DNA from: Micractinium sp. NFX-FRZ
Taxonomy: Eukaryota > Chlorophyta > Trebouxiophyceae > Chlorellales > Chlorellaceae
Assembly (NCBI GenBank): GCA_029339195.1
Contig: JAPTJF010000362.1
Span: 1-64,000, forward strand
Direction of reading: 5' to 3'
Length of the DNA: 64,000 nucleotides
Shown piece by piece: positions 22,151 through 34,100 of the stretch (its first letter is position 1; every line of letters starts with the position of its first letter). A program made the translations under genes and the position numbers. Below the pieces are notes generated by a model, which saw nothing but the letters and a program-made list of their open reading frames with translations, did no database searches and was not told the DNA's origin.

Positions 22151-25100
22151 ATGGCGGGCCAGGACGGGAAACGGCGGTCTGGGCGGCAGCAGACGGAGGA
22201 GCCTGCTGCCAGCCAGGAGGAAGCCCCTGGCAACGGCAGTGCAGAGCGGGCGCCGCCACGGCGCTCCAACCGCACAGCCAGCACCACCCCTGCGCCCGAG
22301 AAGGGCAGCAGCAAGAAGAATGCGGGCGGCAAGGGCGGCGCCAAGTCGGCACCTGCCAAAGTGGCTGGCACCAAGCGCGGCCGGTCAGCAAGCCCCACGC
22401 CACCAGCTGCCAAACAGGCAGCGAAAGGCAAGGGCAAGGCGGGCAGCGTGGCCAAGGGCAGCGAAGCACCGGAGGAGCAGCCAGTGAAGGGCGGCCGCAG
22501 CGCCAGCAAGCCACCGCTGTCAGGCAAGGGCAAGGCGGTGGCTGCTGCTGCCGCCAAGCAGGCGACTGCTGCCGGCAAGGGCAAGGCAGCACCGGCTGCC
22601 AACAAGGGCAAGGCAGCGGCATCTGCCGGCAAGGGCAAGGCAGCAGCCGCCGCCAAGGGCAAGGGCAAGGCGGCGGCTCAGGGCCCCAAGGCTGGCGCCA
22701 AGGGCATGGGCAAGGCGGCAGTGAAGGAGGAGTCAGGTGGGCTGGCATCTGTTTTAGAGTGCTGTACTGCCAGTCTCTGAGTGCTGTCCCCGCCAGTTGT
22801 CTGCATGCTGTGCTGTGCTGTGTACAGCCATTGGTCCCCAGCTGCGTGCCCAAGCAAGCATGGCATGCTCAGGGGCAGCCGCTGTGCCAACCCCACGCCT
22901 CTGATTGCTGCATGTGTTTGCTCCCACCTCTTTCTTGCAGCTGCACCAGAGGAGGAGGAGCGGGAGGAGGAGGAGGGCAGCGGCTCTGATGCAGAGGCTG
23001 CCAGCGAGGACGGCGCCGGCTCTTCTGATGACGAGGCGGGCAGCGGCGGCAGCGGGGCGGAGATCGAGGAAGCGGAGGGCTCTGAGGAGGAGGGGTCCGG
23101 GGAGGAAGGGGAGGAGGAGGAGGAGGAGGAGTCTTCAGAGGAGGAGGAGATTGACCAGACGGTCTACGCCCCTCCCAAGACCTCGGTGCTGCCTGCTGAC
23201 GTGGCGATCCTGGAGGGCGACGCTGAGCACGGCGTGCCGCCGCTGGCGGTGCCCTCCACCGCCGTTGGCGACCTGCTGGCTGCCTACAACTCCATGAGGG
23301 CCTTCTCCTGGCAGCTGCGCCTCTCCCCCTTCTGCTTTCCAGACCTCTGTGCCGCCATGAACAGCACGCAGGTGAGGCGCCAGCCAGGGAAGTGGGGGGC
23401 GGTATTGCAGGGAAGTCAGGGAGGAAAGTAGGCATGTGGCCTGACTAGACATCACTGGCTGCTGCATCCTCTGCATCCCTGCCCAACCACCCATGCACCC
23501 GCGCCCTTCCCGCTCCCGCCCCCCGTGGCAGCCCACCCATTTCGTAGGGTAGATCAATTGATCTCCGCTGCGGCCTTCTGCTCCCACATACATAGGCGTG
23601 CTTACTACCACTTGCACATGCGCTCGCCCTCCCCCTGTTGCCTCCCCCCTGCAGCCCACCCCTCTCATGGATGAGCTGCACTGCTGCATCCTGCGCGCCC
23701 TGGCGGTGGATGAAACCCCCAAGGAGCGTGCCGACCGCAAGCTGGACCCCGCCCTGATCGACCACCTCACCTGGCCGGCCTACGTGTGGGAGTTTTTGGC
23801 GCTGACCGACGACCCGCTGGCCAACGAGGAGTGGGCGCACCGCGTGCCGCCCTCCAAGCGGGCGCTGCCGGTGTGGGAGCCCAGCGGCGGCAAGGAGGGC
23901 AAGGACGGTGGCAAGGACGGTGGCAAGAAGGGCGGCAAGCAGGCCGCTGCCAAGCAGGCGGCCGCTGCCGCCGCCAAGCAGGACGCTGTTGCCAAGGACG
24001 CCGCCAAGGAGGGCGGTGGCAGCCCCGGGCAGCCCGCCGACGGCGCGGCAGCGCCGCCAGTCGCGCCGCCGCTGCCGCCGGCCCTGCAGCCCCGCCGCCG
24101 CTCCTTTGAGCCCCTGGCCGGGGCGGCCCTTGCCTCCATGGATGCTGTGCTGGACACCCCAGACCCAGCAGTGCCCCAGCTGCCTCCGCCCACGGAGTCG
24201 TTTGGGCGCCCCGGCGGCGCGGCACCGCCCCCTCCGGCGCCTCCCCCCGCCGAGTACTACGACCTGCCTGTGGGCCTGAAGGCGGCCATCCTGTCCCGCT
24301 TGTGCGACCACCTGCTGGACTGCGTGACGGTCCGGGCGGAGATTGACCGGCGGGAGGGGGCGGGGCAGCTGGTGGCGGGTAAGGGCGGCAAGGGCGGCGC
24401 CTTCCCAATCATGAGCGAGGAGGAGCGCAAGCAGGCGGAGGAGAAGGTGGGTGGGTGGGTGGGGGCACATGCATGCACGCACTCATGGCGGGCAGCGGGG
24501 AGGGGAGAAGGGGGACCCGCTAACCAGTAGTGGTGCAGGGCGATGGGAGGAGCCTGCAGGGGAGCGGCGGGCATTAGGGTTCGATGGGGGAGGCAGGCGC
24601 CTGCCTCCCCCATCCCACGGCGCATGCCTGAGCCTCCCATGCCCACATTGCATCCTCCTCCCCTCAGCCTCACCCTTCCTTCCTTTCCTGACACACCCTC
24701 CACTCCCCCTGGCCCTCGCCTGCCACCCGGCTGCCCGGCTGAGCCGTACTGTTGCCAACCGCCGACGTCTATCGTGCGGTTTCTTACCCTTCATGCTCCC
24801 CCCATCTCACCTGCACTCCCTCTGCTTCCTCTTCATTGCATTTGCAGGCAGCCCAGCTGGAGCTGTCTGACGCCAACGCCGACGTCTGCGTGCTGTGCGG
24901 CATTGGTGGCAACCTGCTCTGCTGCGACGCCTGCCCCGCCGCGTACCACGTGCGCTGCGTGGGCGAGAGCTCGCGCTCGGTTGGCTCCTCCTCCTGGTTC
25001 TGCCCAGAGTGCCGCGTGGGAGGCAGAGGTGAGCGGGGGGGGCCGGGGAGGTCGGTGGGGGCGGGTGCACAGGATGCAGAGGACGGCATGGCAGGCAGGG

Positions 25101-28100
25101 CCAGGGCCTCACTGCCGTCATGGCTGGCTGTCAGGGCTGGCTGGCTGGCATGGCAGGGCGAGCTGGCTTCGTGGCAGATTGCACGGCCACCAGTTTGTCA
25201 GCAGCGGTGGCGCGTGCTATGCGTGCTGTGCATGCTGGGGAAGGCGGATTTGTCAAGGGAAAGCCATCGTGGTACCATCCGCACAGCAGCTGTTCAGTTT
25301 CTGGCATTGCTTCATCCCATGTTCGCCCCGCCTCCCTGGCCCTGCAGGCGAGTGCGCTGGGCTGCGCATCCCAGTGGCTGCCCGCAACCGCTGGAAGCAG
25401 CCCCTGCACCTCATGCACGGCACGCTGTGCCGCTCCGCGCCGCCCGCGGTGCGCAGCAGCGGCAAGCACGCGGAGGAGCTGGAGGATGGGCCAGGTGGGT
25501 GTGCCGGGTTTTTGGTTGGGAGTGACATGTTTGAGAGTGACATTGAGGTGCTGGGAGTGATAGTGGTGTCAAGAGGTAGATCAGAGGAAGGAGGTGGTGC
25601 ATGCCAAGGAGCATGGAGGTCGTGCTGGGTGAATTGGCAGGCTGGGCAGCCTGGCAGGGCATAGCTGCGGAGGGCAGGAGGCAGGGGAGGTGCCGCATCG
25701 GCAGCAGGTGCGTGCTGTGGCCCGGCTCCGTGTTCAACCCCACAGCGCCCCACCCTCAGGCACCTCACGCTGCCTTGCCACCCTACCCCACCCACCTCAC
25801 TTGCTCCCTCCCCTCCTGCACCCTCCCATCCCCCGACCCTGCAGTGCCCGCGGCCTGGTACCACGGTGAGGCAGCTGTGAAGGAGCTGGGGGGTGCCACC
25901 CGGGTGAAGGGAGTTGACGAGGCACCCCCCGCCAGCAGCTACGACGCGGTGGCCGATCCCCCAGAGATCGCCGACTATGAGTACGGTGAGCCTCCTATTT
26001 GTTAACTGCCCTTGGTTGCAACCTGTATACAGCTGCACATCAAGTGCTGGATCTGGTGATGTTGGATCTGGATGTGCAGAGAAAGCCTGGTGCTGGTGAC
26101 TCAGTTGGGTGAGCGTCCAGGCAGCAAGCAAGCAACAGCTTTCTGCCGCCCCCTTTTTCTCCTCACCCTCCCAACCTCTCACTCCCACCCCCTGCACTCC
26201 CGCTGCCCGCAGAGTGGGGCGCCGGCCCCGCGGCGTACGTCAACCGCTACCGCCACGCCTGGCCCGCGGCTGTGGCCAACATCGCGGCTGCTGTGGACGA
26301 CGCCAAGCGGCGGCGCCACCGGGGCGGCATCTGGGTGCCCACCGGCACCTGCGGCCGCCTCACCGTCATCACGCTGCCGGAGCCGTTGGGCATGCCCAAG
26401 TTCAACTGGACTCAGCCGCAGGTGGGTGGGGCCTGTTGATGCCAGATAAGAGTGCCACACCGTGGATTGGGAGGGAGGCCAGGTGTGATGAGAGCGGCGG
26501 AGCGGGTGTAAGGATGGCTGGAGGTGGTGGAACAGGCAGGGGTCCTGTGGGCGGCATGGCTGGAGGAAGCCTCCTGCGGTGAGAGTCTGGTTGAGGGTGG
26601 GAGAGCCGGCAGCTCGTTGAGCTGTGTGCAGCCACCACGGCGATGAGGTGGCAGGTAGGGGCGGAGGGGCGGCGCCCCTTGGCCTGCCAAGCAGTCGCCT
26701 GCCCAGGCAAGGCAAGGCAGACAGGAAGCCATGTCCCTGTCTGCACCTGTGTGCTCTTCATAGAACCCTCACAACTCTTCTCCCTGCCGCCTCTGCAGGG
26801 CCGCCTGCCCGCACGGCTGACCCAGCGCTGCGGGCAGTGCAAGGCCTGCCTGCGCCCCTCCCTGCGCCAGCCCTGCCTGGCGCCCATCATGCGCCCCTCT
26901 GGAGAGGCCGGCCCAGTGGACAACACAAAGTGAGCCCGCAGCCAGCCAGGGTGTCACCCGGCCGGCTGGATGTTGTGCTGGATGGGGGTATGGCCGCCCC
27001 CTGGTCTGTCCCGCCTGCATGACATATGTAGCAGGCGAATTATCACACACTCGAGGTAATTCACCTGCTTACCGACTCACGGTCGCACGGCTGTGCACCC
27101 TCCTCCCTGCACCCGCCCTTGCTCATTTGCCCCTCTGCCGGCCCCCCCTCTCTTCCCCCCTGCAGGCTCACCACCCTCATCGCCAAGGTGGTGCAGCTGG
27201 AGCACAACAGCTTCCCCTGCCACCTGCAACCCGCACCCCCCTCTCGCCCCCCTGAAACCTTCTGCTGACCCAGCTCTTTTGTGCCCTCTCTGCCCCCGCA
27301 GGCTCACCGCTCTCATCGCCAAGGTGGTGCAGCTGGAGCGAGACTACTGGAGCCTGGCAGAGGGGCCCTGGGCGGGAGGCGACGGCATGCGCTTCCGACA
27401 GCACTGGCTGGCCGCGCTGCGCGCCGCAGGCAGCGTGCGGGAGGTGGCCCACGCCCTGCTGCAGCTCGAGGCGGCCCTCCGACCCGTGGCCTTTGTCCCA
27501 GAGTGGCGCAGCAGCACCACCGGGGCAGGCGCGGCGGCGGCGGGCGCAGCGGGGGCCGCCGGTGGCGGCGCCGCTGCCGGCACCAGCCGCCCGCCCTCCC
27601 GCACGGTCAGCCGGGCAGCTTCCGGGGTGGACCTGGAATCCCTGGCGGCCCAGCCCAGTGCCGAGCTGTCCGACAGCCAGGCGCTCGGGGATGCCGCACA
27701 GGGGGGAGGCACCGCTGCCGCCGCCAGCGCTGCGTTTGACGCCGCGGCGGCGGCGGCGGCGGCCCGGGCTGCCGACCCATATGACGTGCGGTATGAGAAG
27801 CCGGTGTTCAAAGGGTGGGAGGTGGACCGGCGGCACCACGTGGCGCGCGCGCACGGCGTCAACCGCCTGCCCCTGGCCGTGGCGCGCAAGGTGGGTGGGC
27901 GTGGGAGCCTGTGGGTGGGAATGTATGCATGGGCTAGGGGCTAAATGCATTTTCTGTGGGCTGTATGTACGCGCTGGTGGCTGCAGGTTCGACAGGCAAG
28001 GCAGCCCGCTGTGCAGCAGGCAGCGCGTGCTCTGGCGCCGGAGCCGAGCCGCCACCACTCATCCACACCGCCCGCCCTGCCTCCCCGCCCGCTTCCCTTG

Positions 28101-31100
28101 TGCGCAGGCGGCGCGGCAGTCTGGCTGGCGCCCCATCCCGGGTGTCAAGTACCGCAAGTTCCGCTGGCAGGTCAGCCCGCGCATGCAGTGGGTGGCGGCC
28201 ACGGAGCGGGCCGAGACGATCGCCCAGCTGGCGCTCAGCCTGCGACAGCTGGAGCCAATGATGCTGGTGAGCGCATGGGGGGGGGCACTGCTACTGCTGT
28301 GGGTGCTGGGCAGGGTGTGAATGGGTGGGCGGTGCCGCCAGCACATGCAGCGAGCAGGCAGGCAGGGAGGCTGGCTGGGCGGCTATGCGAGTCACGCTGT
28401 GCTGCTCTGCTCCCACCTGCTGCCTGCTGCACCCGTTCACTCCCATCCCTGCTTCCCTTCCCTGCCCCTCACCTCCCCCCGCCTCCTTCCCCGCCCCTCG
28501 CCTCAGACTGAGACGATTGAAAAGCCCAAGCAGGAGGGAGGGGAGGCCTTCTTCTTTGCCTCCCTCCTGGGCAAGCGCCCGGCCTCCGATGCCGGCCCTG
28601 CCGGTGCCGCCGCCTCCCCTGCTGGCGGCTGCGAGTACCTGCTGCAGATCCGGCCGCCGCCCACGCCCACCCCGGCGCAGCAGGCAGCTGTGGCTGCCAT
28701 GCTCCTTGAGCAGCAGAAGGCGATCCGAGTGCAGCTGCAGCTGGCAGCGGCGGCAGCTGCCAGCGCGCAGGCCGGCGGCGCCGGCGGCACGCTCAAGCTG
28801 ACGGCCAGCCCGGAGCAGGCAAAGCAGCTGCAGGAGGCGGCGCTGCAGCTGCAGCTGGCTCCCTCCCCAATGCAGCACCACATGAACCTGGTGTACCAGC
28901 AGCAGCTCGTGCAGGCGCAGCAGGCACTGCAGGCCGCGCAGGCCGCGCAGGCCGCTCAGGTGGCGGCAGCGCAAGGCCAGACCGCAGCCGCTGCAGGCAG
29001 CGAGCCCGCGCCGCCCGCGCCGCCCGCCAGCCCCTATGCGGCTTTCCTGGCCCACAATTCCCCCGGCAAGGCCGTCAAGAAGGAGGAGCCGCAGCAGCCC
29101 CTGCAGCCAGCGGAGCAGCCGCAGGCAGAGCAGCAGCCCGAGGCAAAGGACGTGCAGGAGCAGGCCGGTGCTGTTGGTGGCGAGGCAGGCAGCACGGCGG
29201 CAGAACCAGAGGCGGCAGCAGCACCAGAGGTGCCAGCTGCGCCAGAGCCAACGACGGCGCCACAGGCAGCCCCAGAGGCGGCGGCGGCGGCAGCAGCACC
29301 AGAGGCATTGCCTGAGGTGGCAGCCGCGCCTGCAGCAGCTGCAGCAGCACAGCCTGCTCCGCCAGCTGCCGCCACTGGTCCAGACGCTGTTGCTGCCGAG
29401 GCTGCACCAGCCCTGGTGACGGATGGGCCTGCACCGGCAGCTGCGGAGTCAGCTGAGCTGGCGGCGGTGCAGGAGGCACTGCCCGCCCCGGTTGAGGAGG
29501 CGCCACCTGTCGAGCAGGCGCCAGCAGAGCCCTCCCTTGCGGCCCCAGCAGAGCCGTCGCCGGAGCCCGCAGCAGAGCCTGCGGCCCGGCCCACGCCAGA
29601 GGTGCCCACGGATGCGGCCGCCGCACCCACACCAGCCGACGGCGGGGCGGCCCCAATGGATTTGGATGCAGCTGCAGCAGAGGCCCCTGCTGCTGCCCAG
29701 GCAGAGGCCCCAGCTGCCGAGGCTGCAGCGGCGGAGCAGGCAGGGGCTGCAGGAGCTGAGCCGGCGGCAGCAGCCACTGCCGCACAGGCAGCAGCAGCGC
29801 CTGTTGAGCAGCCCAGCGGCCACGTGGCACAGGAGGCAGCCGAGGCGGCGCCGGTGCCGGCGTCAGTAGACGGCACGGCTGCCGGTGACGCTGCCGACGC
29901 CCAGCAGGCGGCGCCTCCACCTGAGCAGGCAGCGGTGGCGTCCCTCCCTGCGGAGGGTCAGGAGGAAGCACAGCAGGCACAGCAGGCTCAGCAGGCTCAG
30001 GGCAGCGAGGAGGCGCCAGCGGAGGACCCTATGGAGGCCGAAATCGAGGCGCCTGCAGCTGCGCAGGCGGCCAAGCTGCGGCGGGCGGAGGCTGAGCAGG
30101 CCAGAGCAGCGGCGGAGGCCGCCGAGCGTGCTGCCAAGCTGGCAACTGCCAACTCAGCTGCCAACCTGGCAACTCTCGGCACCGAGGTGGCCTCCAAGGC
30201 AGGCGCCCTGGCGGCAGCGAGCGGCGCCGTGGGGGCAGGCATTGTGCTGGCGGATCGCCCCCTCAGTGTGGACCAGCTTGTGAGGGAGGCGCTGGCGACG
30301 CGTGAGCCGGTGTGGGCGCACGAGAGCCTGCTGCCGCTGTGGCTGGTGAAGCAGTACGAGGAGCGGGTGAGTGGCTGCGAGCATGGGGCAGGGGTGCAGT
30401 GCATGCAGGCCAGTCGAGCAAAGTTGAAAGTGGGTGAGCACAGCGGAGAAGCAGGGCGGAAGCGTCTGCCTCTGCCCTGGGGCAGCGGAGGGGCGTTGGG
30501 GTGGGGTGGGGTGCTGTAATGCGAGCGTGTGGCGGGCCGATGAAACCGTGCTGACATGCTGCTGTGATGACGTTACGTCCCTTTCTTCATGACTGGCTTG
30601 CCTCGCCTCCGTCACGCTCCACCCATCTCCGGCCTCGCCCGCCCCTCTACCCCTGCCCCACACCTTGAACCACACCACAATCTGCCTGCCTCCTCCTGCA
30701 GGTGCGCCGTGAGGCGGCAAACACCGCCGCCCGCGAGGCCGCCGCCAGCGCTCGCCGCCAGCTGCTTGCCAGCGACAGCAGCGCCTCCGCCGTCAAGGCT
30801 GCCCGCGACGCTGCCAAGCAGGCGGCCGCCGCGGCGGCTGACGCCTGCGGCGCATGTGGGGCGTACCAGGGGGAGAATGAGGAGCTGGATGCGTTGTGGA
30901 TCTGCTGCGACACCTGCAACAAGTGAGTGCCGAGGGGAGGAGGAGGGAGACGATGTTGGGAGGTCGAACAGTACTGGCAGTTTGGCGTAGGGAGCGGCCC
31001 AGGGATGCAGCAACACCAGCTCTGAATGCCTGGAAAACACCGAGCACATGCCTGCCCCCTCGCCGTGTGCCTCGCTGCCGCCCCCGGCACGAACACCCAC

Positions 31101-34100
31101 CCTGCCGCCCCCTCCTCACCCCTCCCTCCCCCTGCCAGGTGGTTCCACGGCGGGTGCGCCAAGGTGTCTCAGGAGCAGGCGGATGCAATGGGAGACGACG
31201 ACAGCTGGGACTGCCAGGGCTGCAAGGCATTCAAGCGCCAGCAGGAGCGCGCAGCGCAGCGCAGCCTGCGGTGAGAGGGGGGCGCCGCTGCGGGCGCGCT
31301 GGGCTGGCGGGCAGGCCTTGGGGTTAAAATCAGGAGTGCGGGGGTGGCTGCCAAGCGTCTTTGTGCTTGGGGCTTTGGAGGGCTGCTGGCCACCCCGCCC
31401 CGCCCTCTGTTGTAAGCCAAGCTGTTGGTGCTGCTTCCCTTTTGCTGGCCTGCCCCACTGCTGCCCCTGATCCCGCCTGCCTCCGCCCCTGTGCCCCTCC
31501 CGCCTCCCCGCCCTGCAGGCAGGTCAAGCCGCCGCAGGCCTTCAGCCCCGACCAGGCGGACGCGGCGCGCAAGAAGGGCGGCCGCCCGCCGCTGCCAGGG
31601 GCGACGGGCAAGCGGCGCGACGGCGAGGGCGAGGAAGACGGCGCGCCTGGCGGCGGCAAGCGCAGCGGCAAGGGGAAGAAGAGGGGGTACAGCACTGAGC
31701 CGGAGACTGAGCCGCTGGACCCTGAAGAGCAGGCACGGCTGCAGCTGCTGCGGGAGGAGCGCATCAGGCGGCGGCGCGAGGAGGTGGGTGGGCTCCTGGA
31801 AAGCAAACGTATGGGTGCAGGTGGTGGTCCGGGGCTGCAGCAGGCGCCGCACAAAGGTGGCATTGTGTGCGGCTTTGCTGCCCCGTGCTGCCATGGGCAG
31901 GGGGAAAGCATGCGGCCCTGCCCTCGGGACAGACAATGTACCCGCTGCCCTCCCGTGCCTCTCACACACACCGTCGCCGCCTGCCCTGCCCACCTGCCCT
32001 GCCCGCCTCTTCTCCTCCCCCGCCTGCAGCAAGGCGCCCCCGCTGAGACGGAGCCCTGGTTCTGCCCCGTGTGCAAGTACCCCGACCGCGGCCGCCCGCT
32101 GTTTGAGTGTGCGGCCTGCAAGGACTCGTTCCACTTTGAGTGCGCCGGCATGCATGCGGAGGTGCGGCGAGGGGGCTCATGTGCCAGGCTGAGCAGCTGG
32201 TGGCAGGGCTGGTGGCTGGCTAGGCCTGCAACGCGTGCCTTGCCAGCTGTCAGGAGCCCGCCTGCTCATCCCGACTGCACGCTTGTCGGTTGAACTGGTG
32301 GCCTGCCCGCACTCGCTCGTTCCAATGCGGTTGCACTGCCTGGCGCACCCATGCTTTCTTACTACGGGGTCTGTGAATCTGCTTGCATTTCTTCCTTCGA
32401 TTGTGTGCCGCAGGAGTATGCAGCCAAGGCGGCGGCGGGCGACGAGGTCAAGTGCCTGGCCTGCCAGGTGAGCATGGCCTGCTGTCGCTGACTGGGGGCA
32501 GCGGGCGGTGTAAGGCCACCCTTACACTACGTGATGTGATGCTGTTGGGTCACGGTCTGAACGCTTGTTAAGTGCTGCACAACACTCGTACCTACCCCTG
32601 CCTAGTGGCCCTCTCCACCCCACCCACTCCACCTCACCCCGCCCCTACTCCCCATCACCTCCCCAGGGCAAGCGCGTGCGCGCCCCCAGCCAGGCGGCCA
32701 TCAACGCCGCCATCCTGACGGCTCAGCGGGCCGCGGGCATCGCCCCCACTGGCGCGGGTGACGAGGAGGAAGATGATTCTTCTTTCGACGAGTCAGATGA
32801 TGAAGGCGAGAGCGGCGACAGCAGCGGGGACGAGGGCGAGGGCGGCGGCGGCGGCAAGAAGGCGGCGCAGCAGGCGGCGCAGCAGGTGCCGATGGCCACC
32901 AAGGTCCTGTCCCCGGAGGACGCCCTGCTGGCTGAGCTGGCAAAGGCGATGGGCGTGAGCGTGCACACGAACGGCAGCTGGACGGGCGCCGCGCTGAGCG
33001 TGCTCACAAAGGTGGGCTGAGCTGGCGCTGATGGGGCAGTGAGGGTATATGGAGTTGGGGCAGGGGCTGGTGATTCCTGTTGGCTTGCAGGCAGGCAGGC
33101 AGGGACGCCGCAGCGGCAGCTGCAGGTGGTGGGCTTGCACAGGGCTGGGCTGCCCGCCGGCCCGCCTAGTTGCCTGCCAGCACGCCCCGCCCTCCCCATG
33201 AGCGACTGTTTCGACCCCTGCCCCACCCCGGCAGCTGATGCTGATTTTCACAACACCCACCCTCACGCACCACCCCCGGCACTGCGCCACCTGTCCCGCC
33301 CTGCCCTGCCTGCAGGTGATGCGCCTGGAGTGCGCCGCCGAGTTCTGCCAGCCTGTCGACCTAAAGGCGTTCCCAGACTATGCCGAGGACATCAGCACCC
33401 CCATGGACCTGGGCAGCATCCAGGTGGGAACAAGGGTGGCAGAAGAGTGTAAGAACCTTTCGTTGTTGATTTGTGGGTGCTATGCCCACCTGGCACCATC
33501 CAGGTGGGTGGGTGGCCACGTGGGTGGGGACGAGGGTGGGGAAAGAGTGTACTAAACCTGCTGTGACATTGTGGCCTGCGACTCTTCGGATGCCACGTGC
33601 CCATGGTCCCTGGGCACCGTGCCCATGTGCCAGCATGTGCATTGCATGGTACGGTAATGGGCAGCTGACCGAACGACGTGGAGGTTGTTGTCTGGGAGGT
33701 GCCCAACCCTTGGGCCTGGGCACGACACCGGTGGGGAGGCTGAGGGGCAGTCTGTTGGTCGGGTGCTGGGCTGAGGAGCCCTGGCGCCTCCTCCAGAATG
33801 CTTGCTCAAACATGCCGCTCCTGCCCCGCCTGCTGTGCTGTGCTGTGCTTTGCTTGCCTGCAGGCCAACCTGCAGCAGGGCAAGTACGCCTCACCGCTGG
33901 AGATGCTTCAGCACGTGAAGCTGGTGAGAAGGGGGACGGGGAGCCCTTCCACCAAAGCTCAGCTGAGCTGAGGGAGGGCAGAGGGATGGTGCCAGCAGCT
34001 TGCAAATGCACCGCACCCGGCAGGCATCTGCTGCCCCCGAATCGCCTGCCCTCCCCAGGGTATGCCCCAGGCCACCCGGCACTGCCGCCCTCCCCACCCC

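Noticed and set aside
28291..29055. 254-residue minus-strand open frame
   Set aside because: It lies antisense to the Ala/Gln-rich exon of the chromatin reader. Its Leu/Arg/Gly-rich sequence is the mirror of CAG/GCC codon runs.
29034..29980. Long minus-strand frames of 280 and 301 residues
   Set aside because: They are shadows of GCA/GCG alanine codon repeats on the plus strand, with no protein motifs.
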